Source of the DNA: Neisseria sp. DTU_2020_1000833_1_SI_GRL_NUU_006
GTDB taxonomy: Bacteria; Pseudomonadota; Gammaproteobacteria; Burkholderiales; Neisseriaceae
DNA: 64,000 nt
Reading direction: 5' to 3'
NCBI GenBank assembly: GCA_032388755.1
Contig: CP135593.1
Span: forward strand, 868,001-932,000
Positions 7,640 to 15,749 of this stretch are shown one piece after another. The stretch's first letter is position 1, and each line of letters starts with the position of its first letter. Made by a program: the position numbers and the translations under genes. The notes beneath the pieces are model-generated. The model saw only the letters and a list, made by a program, of their open reading frames with translations, was not told the origin of the DNA and made no database searches.

Positions 7640-7742
7640 TACTTAAACTCGGCAAAGGATTAGCTACCCTATGCCGAAGCCGTCCAGCCTGACAACGACC
7701 AAGCCTAAAGGCTGTCAAGAAGATTAGGCGGGCGGCTTTATT
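7640..7742 (+). ncRNA. Structured candidate RNA upstream of IS110/Piv recombinase (bridge-RNA-like)
   Basis: Two stem-loops lie 60-160 nt before the recombinase start. Stem 1 is TCGGCA (7649-7654) with TGCCGA (7672-7677) around an 18-nt internal part containing AGG/CCT. Stem 2 is AAGCCGTCC-A-GCCT (7677-7690) with AGGC-GGGCGGCTT (7726-7738), closing a large asymmetric loop and an inner AGCC-TAAA-GGCT hairpin. An extended -10 (TGCTATACT, about 7634-7642) precedes it. IS110-family recombinases are known to use guide (bridge) RNAs encoded in the non-coding end next to the gene; position and architecture fit, function is inferred. Confidence 0.45.
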
Positions 7743-7799
7743 GTTTGTTAAATTGAGTAGTATCAAAGAACCTAGATTCTGAATAAGTAAGGGTAATCT

Positions 7800-8761
7800 A
7801 TGCGAAACGCCGTAGGACTTGATATATCAAAGACGACTTTTGACGCAACCGCCATCATTGGCGGCATCGAAAATTCTGCCAAGTTTGATAACGACAGCAA
7901 AGGCTTTGAGCAGTTCAAACACTGGTTGACAGAATTAGGCTGTACTGACGCGCATATCTGCATGGAAGCCACGGGCAACTACTACGAAGGCATCGCCGAC
8001 TACATAGGCAGCCTGTACAAAGTATCAGTCGTCAACCCGCTGAAAATCAGCAAATACGCCGAAAGCAGGTTTACCCGAACCAAAACAGACAAACAAGACG
8101 CAAAACTGATAGCCGAATACTGTCAGACGGCCAAAGCCCAAGACCTCGTGATCCGAAAACCAGTCATAAACGACGGCTACAAACTCAAACGTCTCTCCGC
8201 TCTCTATGCCCAACTGACCGCAGACAGCACCGCCAAAAAAACAGACTCGAAGCCGCAAAAGACACCTTTGTCGTCAAAATCTGCGAAAGCAACATCAAGC
8301 ATTTGCAGCGGCAAATAAAGGCAGTCAAAAAAGAACTGGAGAAACTCACGAAGCAACCCGCATTGAAAGAACAGACCGACAGACTGGCCACCATACCCGC
8401 CATCGGCAGGCTGACCGCCGTCATGCTGCTGAACTACCTTTCAGGCGCGGATTTCCAAACATCAAACAAGTTTGCAGCGTTCGCAGGATTAACGCCTCAA
8501 ATCAAAGATTCCGGCACATCGGTAAGAGGCAAACCGAGTCTGACTAAGTACGGCAATCGAAGACTACGCGCCATGCTCTTCATGCCCGCCATGGTCGCCT
8601 ATCGGATAAAGGCATTCCCAGACTTCATTTCACGCCTTGAAGCCAAGAACAAACCCAAAAAGGTAATTATTGCCGCCATCATGCGTAAACTTGCCGTCAT
8701 CGCCTATCACGTCCACAAAAAAGGCGAAGACTACGACCCGAACCGCTATAAAGCGGCGTGA
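7800..8761 (+). pseudogene. IS110/Piv-type recombinase of the phage (PivNM-like), frameshifted
   Basis: Nf-type prophages end in a Piv/MooV-like DNA recombinase of the IS110 family. The first frame (7800-8318) holds the RuvC-like DEDD part: GLDISKTTFDA, CMEATGNYYEG and RTKTDKQDAKLIAEY. The second frame (ending 8761) holds the C-terminal Tnp_20 domain with ATIPAIGRLTAVMLL and the catalytic-Ser region SGTSVRGKPSLTKYGNRRLR. The coding span is 962 nt, one short of 321 codons, and the frame changes near 8220-8245 (before CAGCACCGCCAAAAAAAC), so a single-base deletion explains the break. Both catalytic regions are otherwise conserved, so the lesion looks recent. It could also be a sequencing error at the A7 tract. 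Confidence 0.82.
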
Positions 8762-8775
8762 TTGAACCAAAAAAA

Positions 8776-8804
8776 TCACGGCATTTCAAATGAAACGCCG
8801 TGAC
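8776..8804 (+). terminator. Hairpin after recombinase gene
   Basis: CACGGCATTTC and GAAACGCCGTG form a strong stem 15 bp after the recombinase stop. There is no good T-tract. It marks the right side of the prophage; the region to 8880 is AT-rich and holds no gene. Confidence 0.5.
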
Positions 8805-8970
8805 ATCGTTGTGTGCAAATATCACTCAATTTAAATATTATGCAAATCAACGGTTTGTAAATTAAATGTAAAGATGATATTGTCAAGTAAAGTAGTATCT
8901 TCTTGTATCGTGCCTGCATTTTATGTTCGGCAAAATGAAACGCTCTATATTTTGCCGGCTTATCCAATCA

Positions 8971-9537
8971 TCAGGTTTTCGGCAGGGTAACGCCGGTTTG
9001 TCCCATGTATTTGCCGTTGCGGTCTTTGTAGGAAGTTTCGCAGATTTCGTCGCTCTCGAAGAAGAGGACTTGCGCCACGCCTTCGCCGGCATAGATTTTG
9101 GCGGGCAGGGGGGTGGTGTTGGAAAACTCGAGGGTCACGTAGCCTTCCCATTCCGGCTCGAACGGGGTGACGTTGACGATGATGCCGCAGCGGGCGTAGG
9201 TGGATTTGCCCAAGCAGACGGTCAGGACGTTGCGCGGGATGCGGAAGTATTCGACCGTACGCGCCAGCGCGAAGGAATTGGGGGGGATGATGCAGCAGTC
9301 GTCTTCGACGGTGACGAAGTTTTTCGGGTCGAAGTTTTTGGGATCGACGATGGTGCTGTTGATGTTGGTGAAGATTTTGAATTCGTTGGCGCAGCGGATG
9401 TCGTAGCCGTAGCTGGACGTGCCGTAGGAGATGATGCGCTGTCCGTTGGCTTCTTTGATTTGGTTCGGCTCGAAGGGGTCGATCATGCCGAACTCTTCGC
9501 TCATGCGGCGTATCCATTTGTCGGACTTGATGCTCAT
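8971..9537 (-). CDS. dcd: dCTP deaminase
   Basis: This 188-aa enzyme deaminates dCTP to dUTP, supplying the dUMP needed for thymidylate synthesis. Family motifs are clear: SYGTSSYGYDIR near residue 37, GKSTYARCGIIVNVTPFEPEWEGYVTLE with the catalytic Arg and Glu, and the C-terminal YMGQTGVTLPKT nucleotide-closing tail. Length is normal (188 aa as in E. coli). It is the first chromosomal gene to the right of the prophage and is transcribed toward it. No interruption is seen, so the prophage did not damage it. Confidence 0.95.
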   Translation of the reverse strand: MSIKSDKWIRRMSEEFGMIDPFEPNQIKEANGQRIISYGTSSYGYDIRCANEFKIFTNINSTIVDPKNFDPKNFVTVEDDCCIIPPNSFALARTVEYFRIPRNVLTVCLGKSTYARCGIIVNVTPFEPEWEGYVTLEFSNTTPLPAKIYAGEGVAQVLFFESDEICETSYKDRNGKYMGQTGVTLPKT

Positions 9538-9560
9538 AATGTTTTCCTTGTTTCTTGCGG

Positions 9561-9596
9561 TTTTCAGACGACGTCTGCGGAGAGGTCGTCTGAAAA
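9561..9596 (-). terminator. Inverted DUS pair between dcd and MORN-protein gene
   Basis: TTTTCAGACGAC (9561-9572) pairs with GTCGTCTGAAAA (9585-9596), downstream of the 9609-10025 gene on the minus strand. It can act as a terminator and doubles as DNA uptake sequence. Confidence 0.55.
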
Positions 9597-9608
9597 TGCG
9601 GGACGGGG

Positions 9609-10025
9609 TTATTTGGTTTTGGGCAGTTTCACTTCTTTAATCATGCCGTTTTCGCATTTCATGATGAAGACGGTTTCGCCGTTTTGCGAGGCGGTGAATT
9701 TGCCGTGCGCGAGGCCTTTTTTGAACGTGCCCGACAGTACCATGTTGCGGAACTTGGTGCTGTTGGAATTGAACGGTTCGATGAAGGTTTCGCGGTTGGC
9801 GGAGACGGTGTAAACGCCTTGTCCGTCGAATTTGCCGTTTTTAAACGCGCCGGTGTAGCTGCGTCCGTCTTGGCAGCGCCATGTGCCTTTGCCGGCGGGT
9901 TTGCCGTCTTTGCCGACATCGCCGTCGTAGGTGCAGCCCGGTTCCTGATAGGAAGTCAGGACGGCGGCAGAGGCGGGGAGGGCAAGCATAATGGCAAGCG
10001 GCAGGAATGCGAAGTGTTTAAACAT
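9609..10025 (-). CDS. Exported MORN-repeat-like protein
   Basis: This 138-aa protein has a signal peptide (MFKHFAFLPLAIMLALPASA, cleavage after ASA). The mature part contains MORN-like repeats (CTYDGDVGKDGKPAGKGTWRC and SYTGAFKNGKFDGQGVYTV), which usually form small beta-hairpin ladders. Two cysteines in the first repeat could form a disulfide. It probably resides in the periplasm or outer membrane. A specific function is unknown. It is a single gene bounded by inverted DUS pairs on both sides. Confidence 0.8.
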   Translation of the reverse strand: MFKHFAFLPLAIMLALPASAAVLTSYQEPGCTYDGDVGKDGKPAGKGTWRCQDGRSYTGAFKNGKFDGQGVYTVSANRETFIEPFNSNSTKFRNMVLSGTFKKGLAHGKFTASQNGETVFIMKCENGMIKEVKLPKTK

Positions 10026-10048
10026 AAAGGTTGTCCATCGGATGTAGG

Positions 10049-10087
10049 TTTCAGACGACCTTTTATCGTGTAAAGGTCGTCTGAAAA
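10049..10087 (-). terminator. DUS-pair terminator after rdgC
   Basis: TTTCAGACGACCTTT (10049-10063) pairs perfectly with AAAGGTCGTCTGAAA (10072-10086), immediately after the rdgC stop on the minus strand. Confidence 0.7.
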
Positions 10088-10088
10088 A

Positions 10089-10988
10089 TTAGTCTTGCCA
10101 GCCGCCCAAATAGGAAACCAGCTCTTCCAACATGGTGCTGACGGATTCCGCCATCAGGATTTGCGAGGCGAAGGCAAGGCTGGCGGCATCGTCGCCGTTG
10201 CTCTCAGCTTCTTCCTGCAATACGTCGAGGTATTGGATGCGCTTGAGCGTGAAGTCTTGCGTGAGGATGAAGGCGATTTGCTCGCGCCACACCAAGCCCA
10301 GTTGGGTCACGGTTTTGCCGTTTTTGACGTGTTGGACCACTTCATCGGCGGTTAAATCTTGTTTGGATACTTTGACGACGGGAACAACATCGCCTACGCC
10401 TTTGAGTTCGCAATCGCTGTCCAATTCAAAACCGCCTTCGCAACGCCCTTGCAACAGCCACTCGGTCATCAGGGAAGAGGGCGATTGCTTGGTATTCGGC
10501 AGCGAGGCTTCCAAACCGCCCAAGGCTTCGCGCAGCTTGGTCAGGATGTTTTCCGCTTTGGCGGAAGCTGCGTTATTGACAAGCAGATAGCCGTGGCGGG
10601 TGTTGAACACCGCTTCAGTACGGCTGCTGCGGGTAAACGCGCGGGGCAGCAGGTCGTCTGTAATTTGTTCTTTAAGCTCTTGTTTTTCCTTGCGGCCGAC
10701 ATTGCGGGCTTCATTGTTTTGGATTTCCGCCACCTTCTCTTCCAAAATATCGCGGATGACGCCGGCGGGCAGGACTTTTTCTTCTTTTTTCAGAGCGACG
10801 CGCAAAGTAAAGTCAGCAGGGAAAACGAGTTCGGGAGAGAACGAAACCGGTGCGGCAAAGCCTTCGCTGGACCAGTCCAAACCTTGGCAGCGGGTAAATT
10901 CAGCCTCCGCAAGTTTGTCGGCAAGTACGTCCGCTTCGGGCAGCTTTTCTTTGTTGAGCGGATAAAAACTGATCTGCTTGAACCACAT
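10089..10988 (-). CDS. rdgC: Recombination-associated protein RdgC
   Basis: RdgC is a nucleoid-associated ring-forming DNA-binding protein that modulates RecA. In Neisseria it has been linked to pilin antigenic variation. The 299-aa product starts MWFKQISFYPL and shows the family hallmarks: GLDWSSEGFAAPVSFSPELVF in the N-terminal region, LLPRAFTRSSRTEAVFNTRHGYLLVNNAASAKAENILTKLREALG in the middle, and an acidic C-terminus. The length is normal for the family. It is monocistronic, with its own DUS-pair terminator. Confidence 0.95.
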   Translation of the reverse strand: MWFKQISFYPLNKEKLPEADVLADKLAEAEFTRCQGLDWSSEGFAAPVSFSPELVFPADFTLRVALKKEEKVLPAGVIRDILEEKVAEIQNNEARNVGRKEKQELKEQITDDLLPRAFTRSSRTEAVFNTRHGYLLVNNAASAKAENILTKLREALGGLEASLPNTKQSPSSLMTEWLLQGRCEGGFELDSDCELKGVGDVVPVVKVSKQDLTADEVVQHVKNGKTVTQLGLVWREQIAFILTQDFTLKRIQYLDVLQEEAESNGDDAASLAFASQILMAESVSTMLEELVSYLGGWQD

Positions 10989-11099
10989 GGTTTGTTTTCC
11001 TTTTCATTAAAAGCGGCATTATACAGGCAAAGCCGATACAAAGATAAGGAGCAGAAGGGTCGTCTGAAACGAGTTTGACCATAAAAAACGCCTGACCCG

Positions 11100-11128
11100 T
11101 TGACAGCGTTTTAACGCTTATGTATAGT
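11100..11128 (+). promoter_or_regulatory. Sigma-70 promoter of tRNA-Glu
   Basis: TTGACA (11100-11105), a 17-bp spacer and TATAGT (11123-11128) lie 15 bp upstream of the tRNA. The -35 is a perfect match and the -10 is near consensus, as expected for a strong stable-RNA promoter. Confidence 0.85.
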
Positions 11129-11143
11129 TCGCAACTCGGTTAC

Positions 11144-11219
11144 GCGCCCATCGTCTAGAGGCCTAGGACACTGCCCTTTCACGGCGGCAACCGGGGTTCG
11201 AATCCCCGTGGGCGTGCCA
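11144..11219 (+). tRNA. tRNA-Glu (anticodon TTC)
   Basis: This 76-nt tRNA has acceptor arm GCGCCCA/TGGGCGT (one G-U), a D arm containing CGTCTAGAGGCCTAGGACAC, anticodon arm CTGCCCTTTCACGGCGG with anticodon TTC, T arm CCGGGGTTCGAATCCCCG and an encoded CCA end. It closely resembles E. coli tRNA-Glu. Confidence 0.96.
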
Positions 11220-11226
11220 GATTTTC

Positions 11227-11265
11227 AATAAACCCTTACTGGAGAACAGTAAGGGTTTATTTTTT
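11227..11265 (+). terminator. Terminator after tRNA-Glu
   Basis: AATAAACCCTTACT pairs perfectly with AGTAAGGGTTTATT (14 bp, 7-nt loop), followed by a T run. Confidence 0.9.
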
Positions 11266-11700
11266 GCTTTTGCGAATGGATGAGATTGGATGTTGGCTTT
11301 TTTCATACAGCCATTTTAGCGGGGCATTATTCTTAATATTTAGATAAATCGCCGGATTTTATCTTCCGTAATTTCATCAGCAATATCATATTGTTCACGA
11401 GTGAATAAACTATATAAAAAATTCAAACTCTTTAAAATTTTTTAGAAATCTTCTTTATCTTTCTAACCAAATCATATGATTTGACTGGGACTTGGAATAT
11501 CTTAATACCTAATGACCCGTTTATACCTAATGACCCGTTTTTCTTCAAACATATTGAAACTTTTGCAATAACATGAGTTATTAAAATTTTATGCTCAATA
11601 TAATTTTTAAAATGGAAAACCTCCCTAATTCCTTCTACTTTTTCTCAATATCAGAAAGATTTTAGTCAATTGAAATTTTTTAACACATTTTCATGCGTCA
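11266..11700. other. AT-rich intergenic region with gene remnant and tandem repeat
   Basis: There is no intact gene here. On the minus strand, about 11337-11426 reads SLNFLYSLFTREQYDIADEITEDKIRRFI followed by a stop; upstream stops and the lack of a start mark it as a degenerate 3' end of an unrecognised gene. Two perfect tandem copies of the 18-mer ATACCTAATGACCCGTTT lie at 11505-11522 and 11523-11540. The remainder is low-complexity AT-rich DNA with no other signal that I can see. Confidence 0.45.
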
Positions 11701-11707
11701 AATTCGC

Positions 11708-11754
11708 AGGTCGTCTGAAAACACTGATGTGTGTATTTTCAGACAACCTTTTTC
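11708..11754 (-). terminator. DUS-pair terminator after recB
   Basis: AGGTCGTCTGAAAA (from 11708) pairs with TTTTCAGACAACCT (one mismatch), just past the recB stop on the minus strand. The loop itself contains a short ACAC/GTGT stem. Confidence 0.65.
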
Positions 11755-11761
11755 ATTCCAT

Positions 11762-14700
11762 TTACAGCCATTGCACCAAGGATTCGGTATCCAAGTCCCA
11801 TTGCCAGATGCCGTTCTCCGTGCCGTCCAATCCGCGCAGGAAGAGGTATCGGATGGCGATTTTGGGTAACGGCTTGCTGCGCAGTTTGAAATAGCGGGCT
11901 ACGGCGATGGCGTAGATGAGCGCTTGCAGGTAGTAATGGTGGTCTGCTACGGCTTCGTTCATGGCTTGTTGCGTATAGGCTTCGGCGTTGTCGCCCAGAT
12001 GGTTGGATTTGTAGTCGATGATGCATACGAGGTCGTCTGAATCTTGGCAGACCATGTCGATGAAGCCGTTGAGAAAACCTTGTACGTCTTGGAAATCCAA
12101 TCTTTCTGCGGCTTCGATACATTCCGGTGGCAGTGAGCTGTTTTCGCGGGCAAACCAGCGGCGCAGGTCATGGAGTTTGAAGTCTTCGGTGTAGAGGGTG
12201 AACCCCATTTCAGGAAGGCGGCGCTCGGGTGGGATTTCAGACAGGCTTTGTGCAGCAAGGCGCGTTTTGCGGCAGGTGTCGAGCATTTGTTTGACGGCAT
12301 CTGTCCAGAGTAGGTCGAAGCCGTAGCGGGTCAAGGTTTCGGCTATCAGGCTGCTTTGGCTTTCGGCGCTTTGGGCAAAGTCGAATTTTTCCAACATTTC
12401 ATGCAGGCAGACGCCGGCATTGGCGCCGCGCGGGAAATGGTGGATGTCGGCATTTAGGAGGTCGTCTGAAACGGGGAGGGTGTTTTCAGACGACCTTTCT
12501 GTTTCGGCGGCGGTTTCTGCGGGGTCGAGTGCAGGTTGTAATTCTTCGCGTTCGTCATCCCGGGTTTTGACTTGGCGGCTGAGGCCGGTAAAGCTGGTAT
12601 GCCGGATGAACTGAAATCCGCGGGCAGGGATAACGGCGGCTTGATAGAGGTCGTCTGAAAGATGGCGGTTTTGCGCGGCAGAGGGTTGCGGCGCGTCTTC
12701 GGAAAAGCTGAAGTCGGTATGTTCGGGGGGATTGTTGAGGAAACGCAGCCAGTTGTTTTTCAGCATTTGCAGCTCGCCTAGGGCTTTGTTTGCTTTGCGT
12801 TCCTGGTCATAGGCCCGGCGGGTATCCGCCCGATTGCTGTCGGCGCTGCCTTCAAGCAGGTAGGCAAAAGGGGAATCGGCGGTATCGCCGCAATGGGCGG
12901 CATAAAGGACGAGCTGCTCTTCGGCACGGGTCAGCGCGACGTAAAGCAGGCGCAGGCGTTCCGCCATTTCTTCGTCGGCAAGGTGGATGCGGTCTTCTTC
13001 GTCGAGTTGCGATTTGGCAAGCAGTTCCGTGGTGTGGTCGGCGGTGTGGAGGATTTGCCAATCGGCGGGCTTCATGTCTTTCGCGTCCCAAACGAAAGGG
13101 CAATAGACCAAAGGATATTGCAAACCTTTGGAGGCATGCATGGTAACGATTTTGACCAGTGCTTCATCGCTTTCAAGCCGTAACAGTCCTGATTCTCCGA
13201 CAGATCGGTCTTGCGCCAGGCTGATTTGGTTGTTGAGCCATTGATGTAGGGCGGCGGGGCTGAGGCTTTGTCCTTCTTCTTCGGAGAGGCACTCTAAAAG
13301 CTGATGGAAATTGGTGAGGCCGCGCTCGTCGCCGCGTGCAAGCAGACCGGTTTCGATGCCGTGCAACGAGGAGAAGTGTTGCAGCGCGGCATAAATCCCG
13401 CTTTTCCGCCAAATGGCAACGGATTCAGCGGCAGTGTTTATCCAGTTTAATAATTCAGCTTCGTTGCGGTTGAGTTGATACAAGGCTTGCGCGTCGTAGC
13501 CGAACAATGTGCCGGATAAGACGAAGCGCAGCGAGCCGATTTGTCCGGGATTGAGCCAATAATCCAACAGCGCGGCAAGGGCGAGGGCTTCCGGCGTGGT
13601 GAAAACCGATTCCCTTGAGAGTAGAACGCTTTGTATGCCGCGCGTTTTCAGCGCTTTTGCTATCATCACGCCTTCGTTAAACGTCCTGACCAAGACGGCA
13701 ATATCGCCTGAAACGACCGGTCTGTTTTTGAATTTCAGACGACCTTCGGCAGCTTCGTTGAGCGTGTGGGCGATTTCGTCGGCGCAATATTCGGAGGCAC
13801 GGCGGCGCAAGATGTCTTTGTTGAGCACTTCGTCGTCTTTGCCGTTGAGCCAGCGTATCTGTATGGCGGTGCGGGGCGGCGAAAGCCGGCTTTCGGAACG
13901 TGCGGCGCCGACTTCGGTATAGTCTATGCCGTCCAAGACGAAAGGACGGTTTTTGCAGCGGAACAATGCGCCTATGCCGTTAATCAGCTTGGCATGGCTG
14001 CGGTAATTGGTCGCCAGCGTGTAGCTGTGTTGCGCGTCGGCTGCGGCTTGCAGATAGGCGTAAATGTCGGCGCCGCGAAAGCTGTAAATGGCTTGTTTCG
14101 GGTCTCCGACTAAGAATAAAGGCTTGTTTTGGCTGATGAAGATTTTTCGGAAGATTTCGTATTGCAGCGGATCGGTGTCTTGAAATTCGTCAATCAAAGC
14201 GATGCGCCAGTTTTGCGCCACCGCCTGAGCCAGTGAATCGGCCTGCGGGTTGTCGGTCAATGCGTCGTAAACGTCAAGCAGCAAATCGTCGAAACCGCGT
14301 TCGCGTTTGGATTTTTTCTGCTCGCTCAGACTGGCATTAAGATGGTCGAGCAGGTCGAGGTGGAGCAGGGTAAGCGTCTCTTCTTCGGCTTGCACGATGG
14401 CAGCTGAATCTGCGCCGAGATTCGCCAATATCTGCAAATCGGCAAAGGCGGCAGCATCGGGAGTATTGCCTTTTTTGACTTTGGACTCTAAGGCTTCTAC
14501 GGCAAACATGGGCAGCTTTTCTGCCGTCGTTTTGCTAAAAGAAGGAAGGGCATCGGATTGGGCGGCGGATTGGAGTTCGAGAAAGACGGTTTTGAATGTT
14601 TTTTCTTGATAGGATTGCCCATTTAATATCGGACGGATGCGCCAGAATGTTTCTTCCAAAGCGTCCAGTTTGGAACGCACTTTTTCCCATGTTTTCCGAA

Positions 14701-15403
14701 AGTTTTCCTGTGCGGCGATTAAGTCTGCTTCGGGTCGTCTGAAAACCAAATACGGACGGCTGACGAACTTTTGTATTGCCGCCAGCATGGTTTGCGGCGT
14801 TTGGCGGCGTTGGAATACCAGCTTCGCCAAAACGGGATGATTGACGATGCGGTCGCGCCAAAAATCTTGAGCGGGAATCAGCAGGCGGTCGCGGTTGTCT
14901 TCGGTCAACTCGACATCCATAGGCGCGCGGCACAAAAACGCATAATCGCGCAAAATGCGTTGGCAGAAGCCGTGAATGGTATAAATCGCGGCGTTGTCGA
15001 ATTGTCCGATGGCGGCCTTGAGGCGGACAATCAGCCGAGCCCGACTTTCTTGAGCCAATGCCTGTTTGAGCAAACCGGTCAGAAACACATCGCCCGGATG
15101 ATTGTCTCGGCAGTATGCTTCAAGGTCGTCTGAAAGATTGTCCGTATCCTCCACGCTCTCCAAAGCCTGCAATACTTCGTCCAAACGTGCGCGCAAACGG
15201 GTTTTCAATTCCGCCGTTGCCGCCTTGGTAAAAGTAACGGTCAAAATGCTTTCGACCGGCATCTGCTCAAGCACAACCAAGCGTGTGAACAAAGCCGCAA
15301 TGCCGTAGGTTTTGCCCGTGCCGGCGGAGGCTTCAATCAGATTGGTACCTGCTATGGGGATGCTTAGGGGATCGAAGGCTGGAATGGGGATGTTGGCGGG
15401 CAT
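11762..15403 (-). CDS. recB: Exodeoxyribonuclease V subunit beta (RecB)
   Basis: RecB is the helicase-nuclease subunit of RecBCD, which processes double-strand breaks for RecA. The ATG at 15403 gives 1213 aa; a TTG further upstream (15478) is open but less likely. Visible motifs are Walker A IEASAGTGKTYGIAALFTRL near the start, IALIDEFQDTDPLQYEIF (Walker B), LVGDPKQAIYSFRGADI, VKIVTMHASKGLQYPLVY and LLYVALTRAE for the UvrD-like helicase, and the C-terminal nuclease motif CIIDYKSNHLG. recC and recD are not in the window. The coding sequence carries six perfect native DUS and one near match, read as SDDL or related peptides; such density fits the known enrichment of DUS in genome-maintenance genes. 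Confidence 0.95.
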   Translation of the reverse strand: MPANIPIPAFDPLSIPIAGTNLIEASAGTGKTYGIAALFTRLVVLEQMPVESILTVTFTKAATAELKTRLRARLDEVLQALESVEDTDNLSDDLEAYCRDNHPGDVFLTGLLKQALAQESRARLIVRLKAAIGQFDNAAIYTIHGFCQRILRDYAFLCRAPMDVELTEDNRDRLLIPAQDFWRDRIVNHPVLAKLVFQRRQTPQTMLAAIQKFVSRPYLVFRRPEADLIAAQENFRKTWEKVRSKLDALEETFWRIRPILNGQSYQEKTFKTVFLELQSAAQSDALPSFSKTTAEKLPMFAVEALESKVKKGNTPDAAAFADLQILANLGADSAAIVQAEEETLTLLHLDLLDHLNASLSEQKKSKRERGFDDLLLDVYDALTDNPQADSLAQAVAQNWRIALIDEFQDTDPLQYEIFRKIFISQNKPLFLVGDPKQAIYSFRGADIYAYLQAAADAQHSYTLATNYRSHAKLINGIGALFRCKNRPFVLDGIDYTEVGAARSESRLSPPRTAIQIRWLNGKDDEVLNKDILRRRASEYCADEIAHTLNEAAEGRLKFKNRPVVSGDIAVLVRTFNEGVMIAKALKTRGIQSVLLSRESVFTTPEALALAALLDYWLNPGQIGSLRFVLSGTLFGYDAQALYQLNRNEAELLNWINTAAESVAIWRKSGIYAALQHFSSLHGIETGLLARGDERGLTNFHQLLECLSEEEGQSLSPAALHQWLNNQISLAQDRSVGESGLLRLESDEALVKIVTMHASKGLQYPLVYCPFVWDAKDMKPADWQILHTADHTTELLAKSQLDEEDRIHLADEEMAERLRLLYVALTRAEEQLVLYAAHCGDTADSPFAYLLEGSADSNRADTRRAYDQERKANKALGELQMLKNNWLRFLNNPPEHTDFSFSEDAPQPSAAQNRHLSDDLYQAAVIPARGFQFIRHTSFTGLSRQVKTRDDEREELQPALDPAETAAETERSSENTLPVSDDLLNADIHHFPRGANAGVCLHEMLEKFDFAQSAESQSSLIAETLTRYGFDLLWTDAVKQMLDTCRKTRLAAQSLSEIPPERRLPEMGFTLYTEDFKLHDLRRWFARENSSLPPECIEAAERLDFQDVQGFLNGFIDMVCQDSDDLVCIIDYKSNHLGDNAEAYTQQAMNEAVADHHYYLQALIYAIAVARYFKLRSKPLPKIAIRYLFLRGLDGTENGIWQWDLDTESLVQWL

Positions 15404-15481
15404 GATAAGGAGAGGATGAGTTAAGGAATAACAGGATACGGAGATAATTTTGCTCTTGCGCTTCAGATTGGTTCCCAATCT

Positions 15482-15637
15482 TCACCGTTTAAAGTGGCTA
15501 TATTTTTCGCTATTGCCGAAGCGTTGTTGGATTTGTTGTCGGGCTTCCCGAGACGGACGATATTGTTCTGTCTTACCATCAGGTAATTTTATTCTGTGTA
15601 TGGGGATACCCAAATGCTTGGTATCGGAGCATAACAT
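15482..15637 (-). CDS. Possible small hypothetical protein
   Basis: A 51-codon ORF (MLCSDTKHLGIPIHRIKLPDGK...EKYSHFKR) fills the space between recB and a DUS pair. It is basic and soluble, without a signal peptide. No good ribosome site is visible, and it may be a remnant of a longer gene. The surrounding 350 bp hold nothing else. Confidence 0.35.
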   Translation of the reverse strand: MLCSDTKHLGIPIHRIKLPDGKTEQYRPSREARQQIQQRFGNSEKYSHFKR

Positions 15638-15646
15638 TAGAATTGA

Positions 15647-15710
15647 AAAAAAGGTCGTCTGAAGACAGGTATTTTCCCAAACAGAGAAATGATTTTCAGA
15701 CGACCTTTTT
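15647..15710 (-). terminator. Inverted DUS pair downstream of metY
   Basis: AAAAGGTCGTCTGAA near 15647 and TTCAGACGACCTTTTT ending at 15710 form a long stem with a 30-nt loop, on the 3' side of metY (minus strand). Confidence 0.55.
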
Positions 15711-15749
15711 AAGCGGAGGCTTTTTTATCTAAGTACGGTCGTTATTTGC

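Noticed and set aside
7786..7800. Complementarity of GGGTAATC before the recombinase start to both arms of the candidate RNA loop (GATTA and TACCC)
   Set aside because: Only five bases per arm, overlapping the ribosome site; too short to claim a guide-target match without comparative data.
8840..8870. dif-like sequence (TTATGCAAAT half site) at the prophage right side
   Set aside because: Only one arm of the Neisseria dif core matches moderately and no second copy is found on the left side, so a XerCD attachment site is not supported.
8923..9813. 296-codon ORF on the plus strand opposite dcd
   Set aside because: Complement of the dcd and MORN-protein genes; low-complexity composition typical of antisense frames in this genome.
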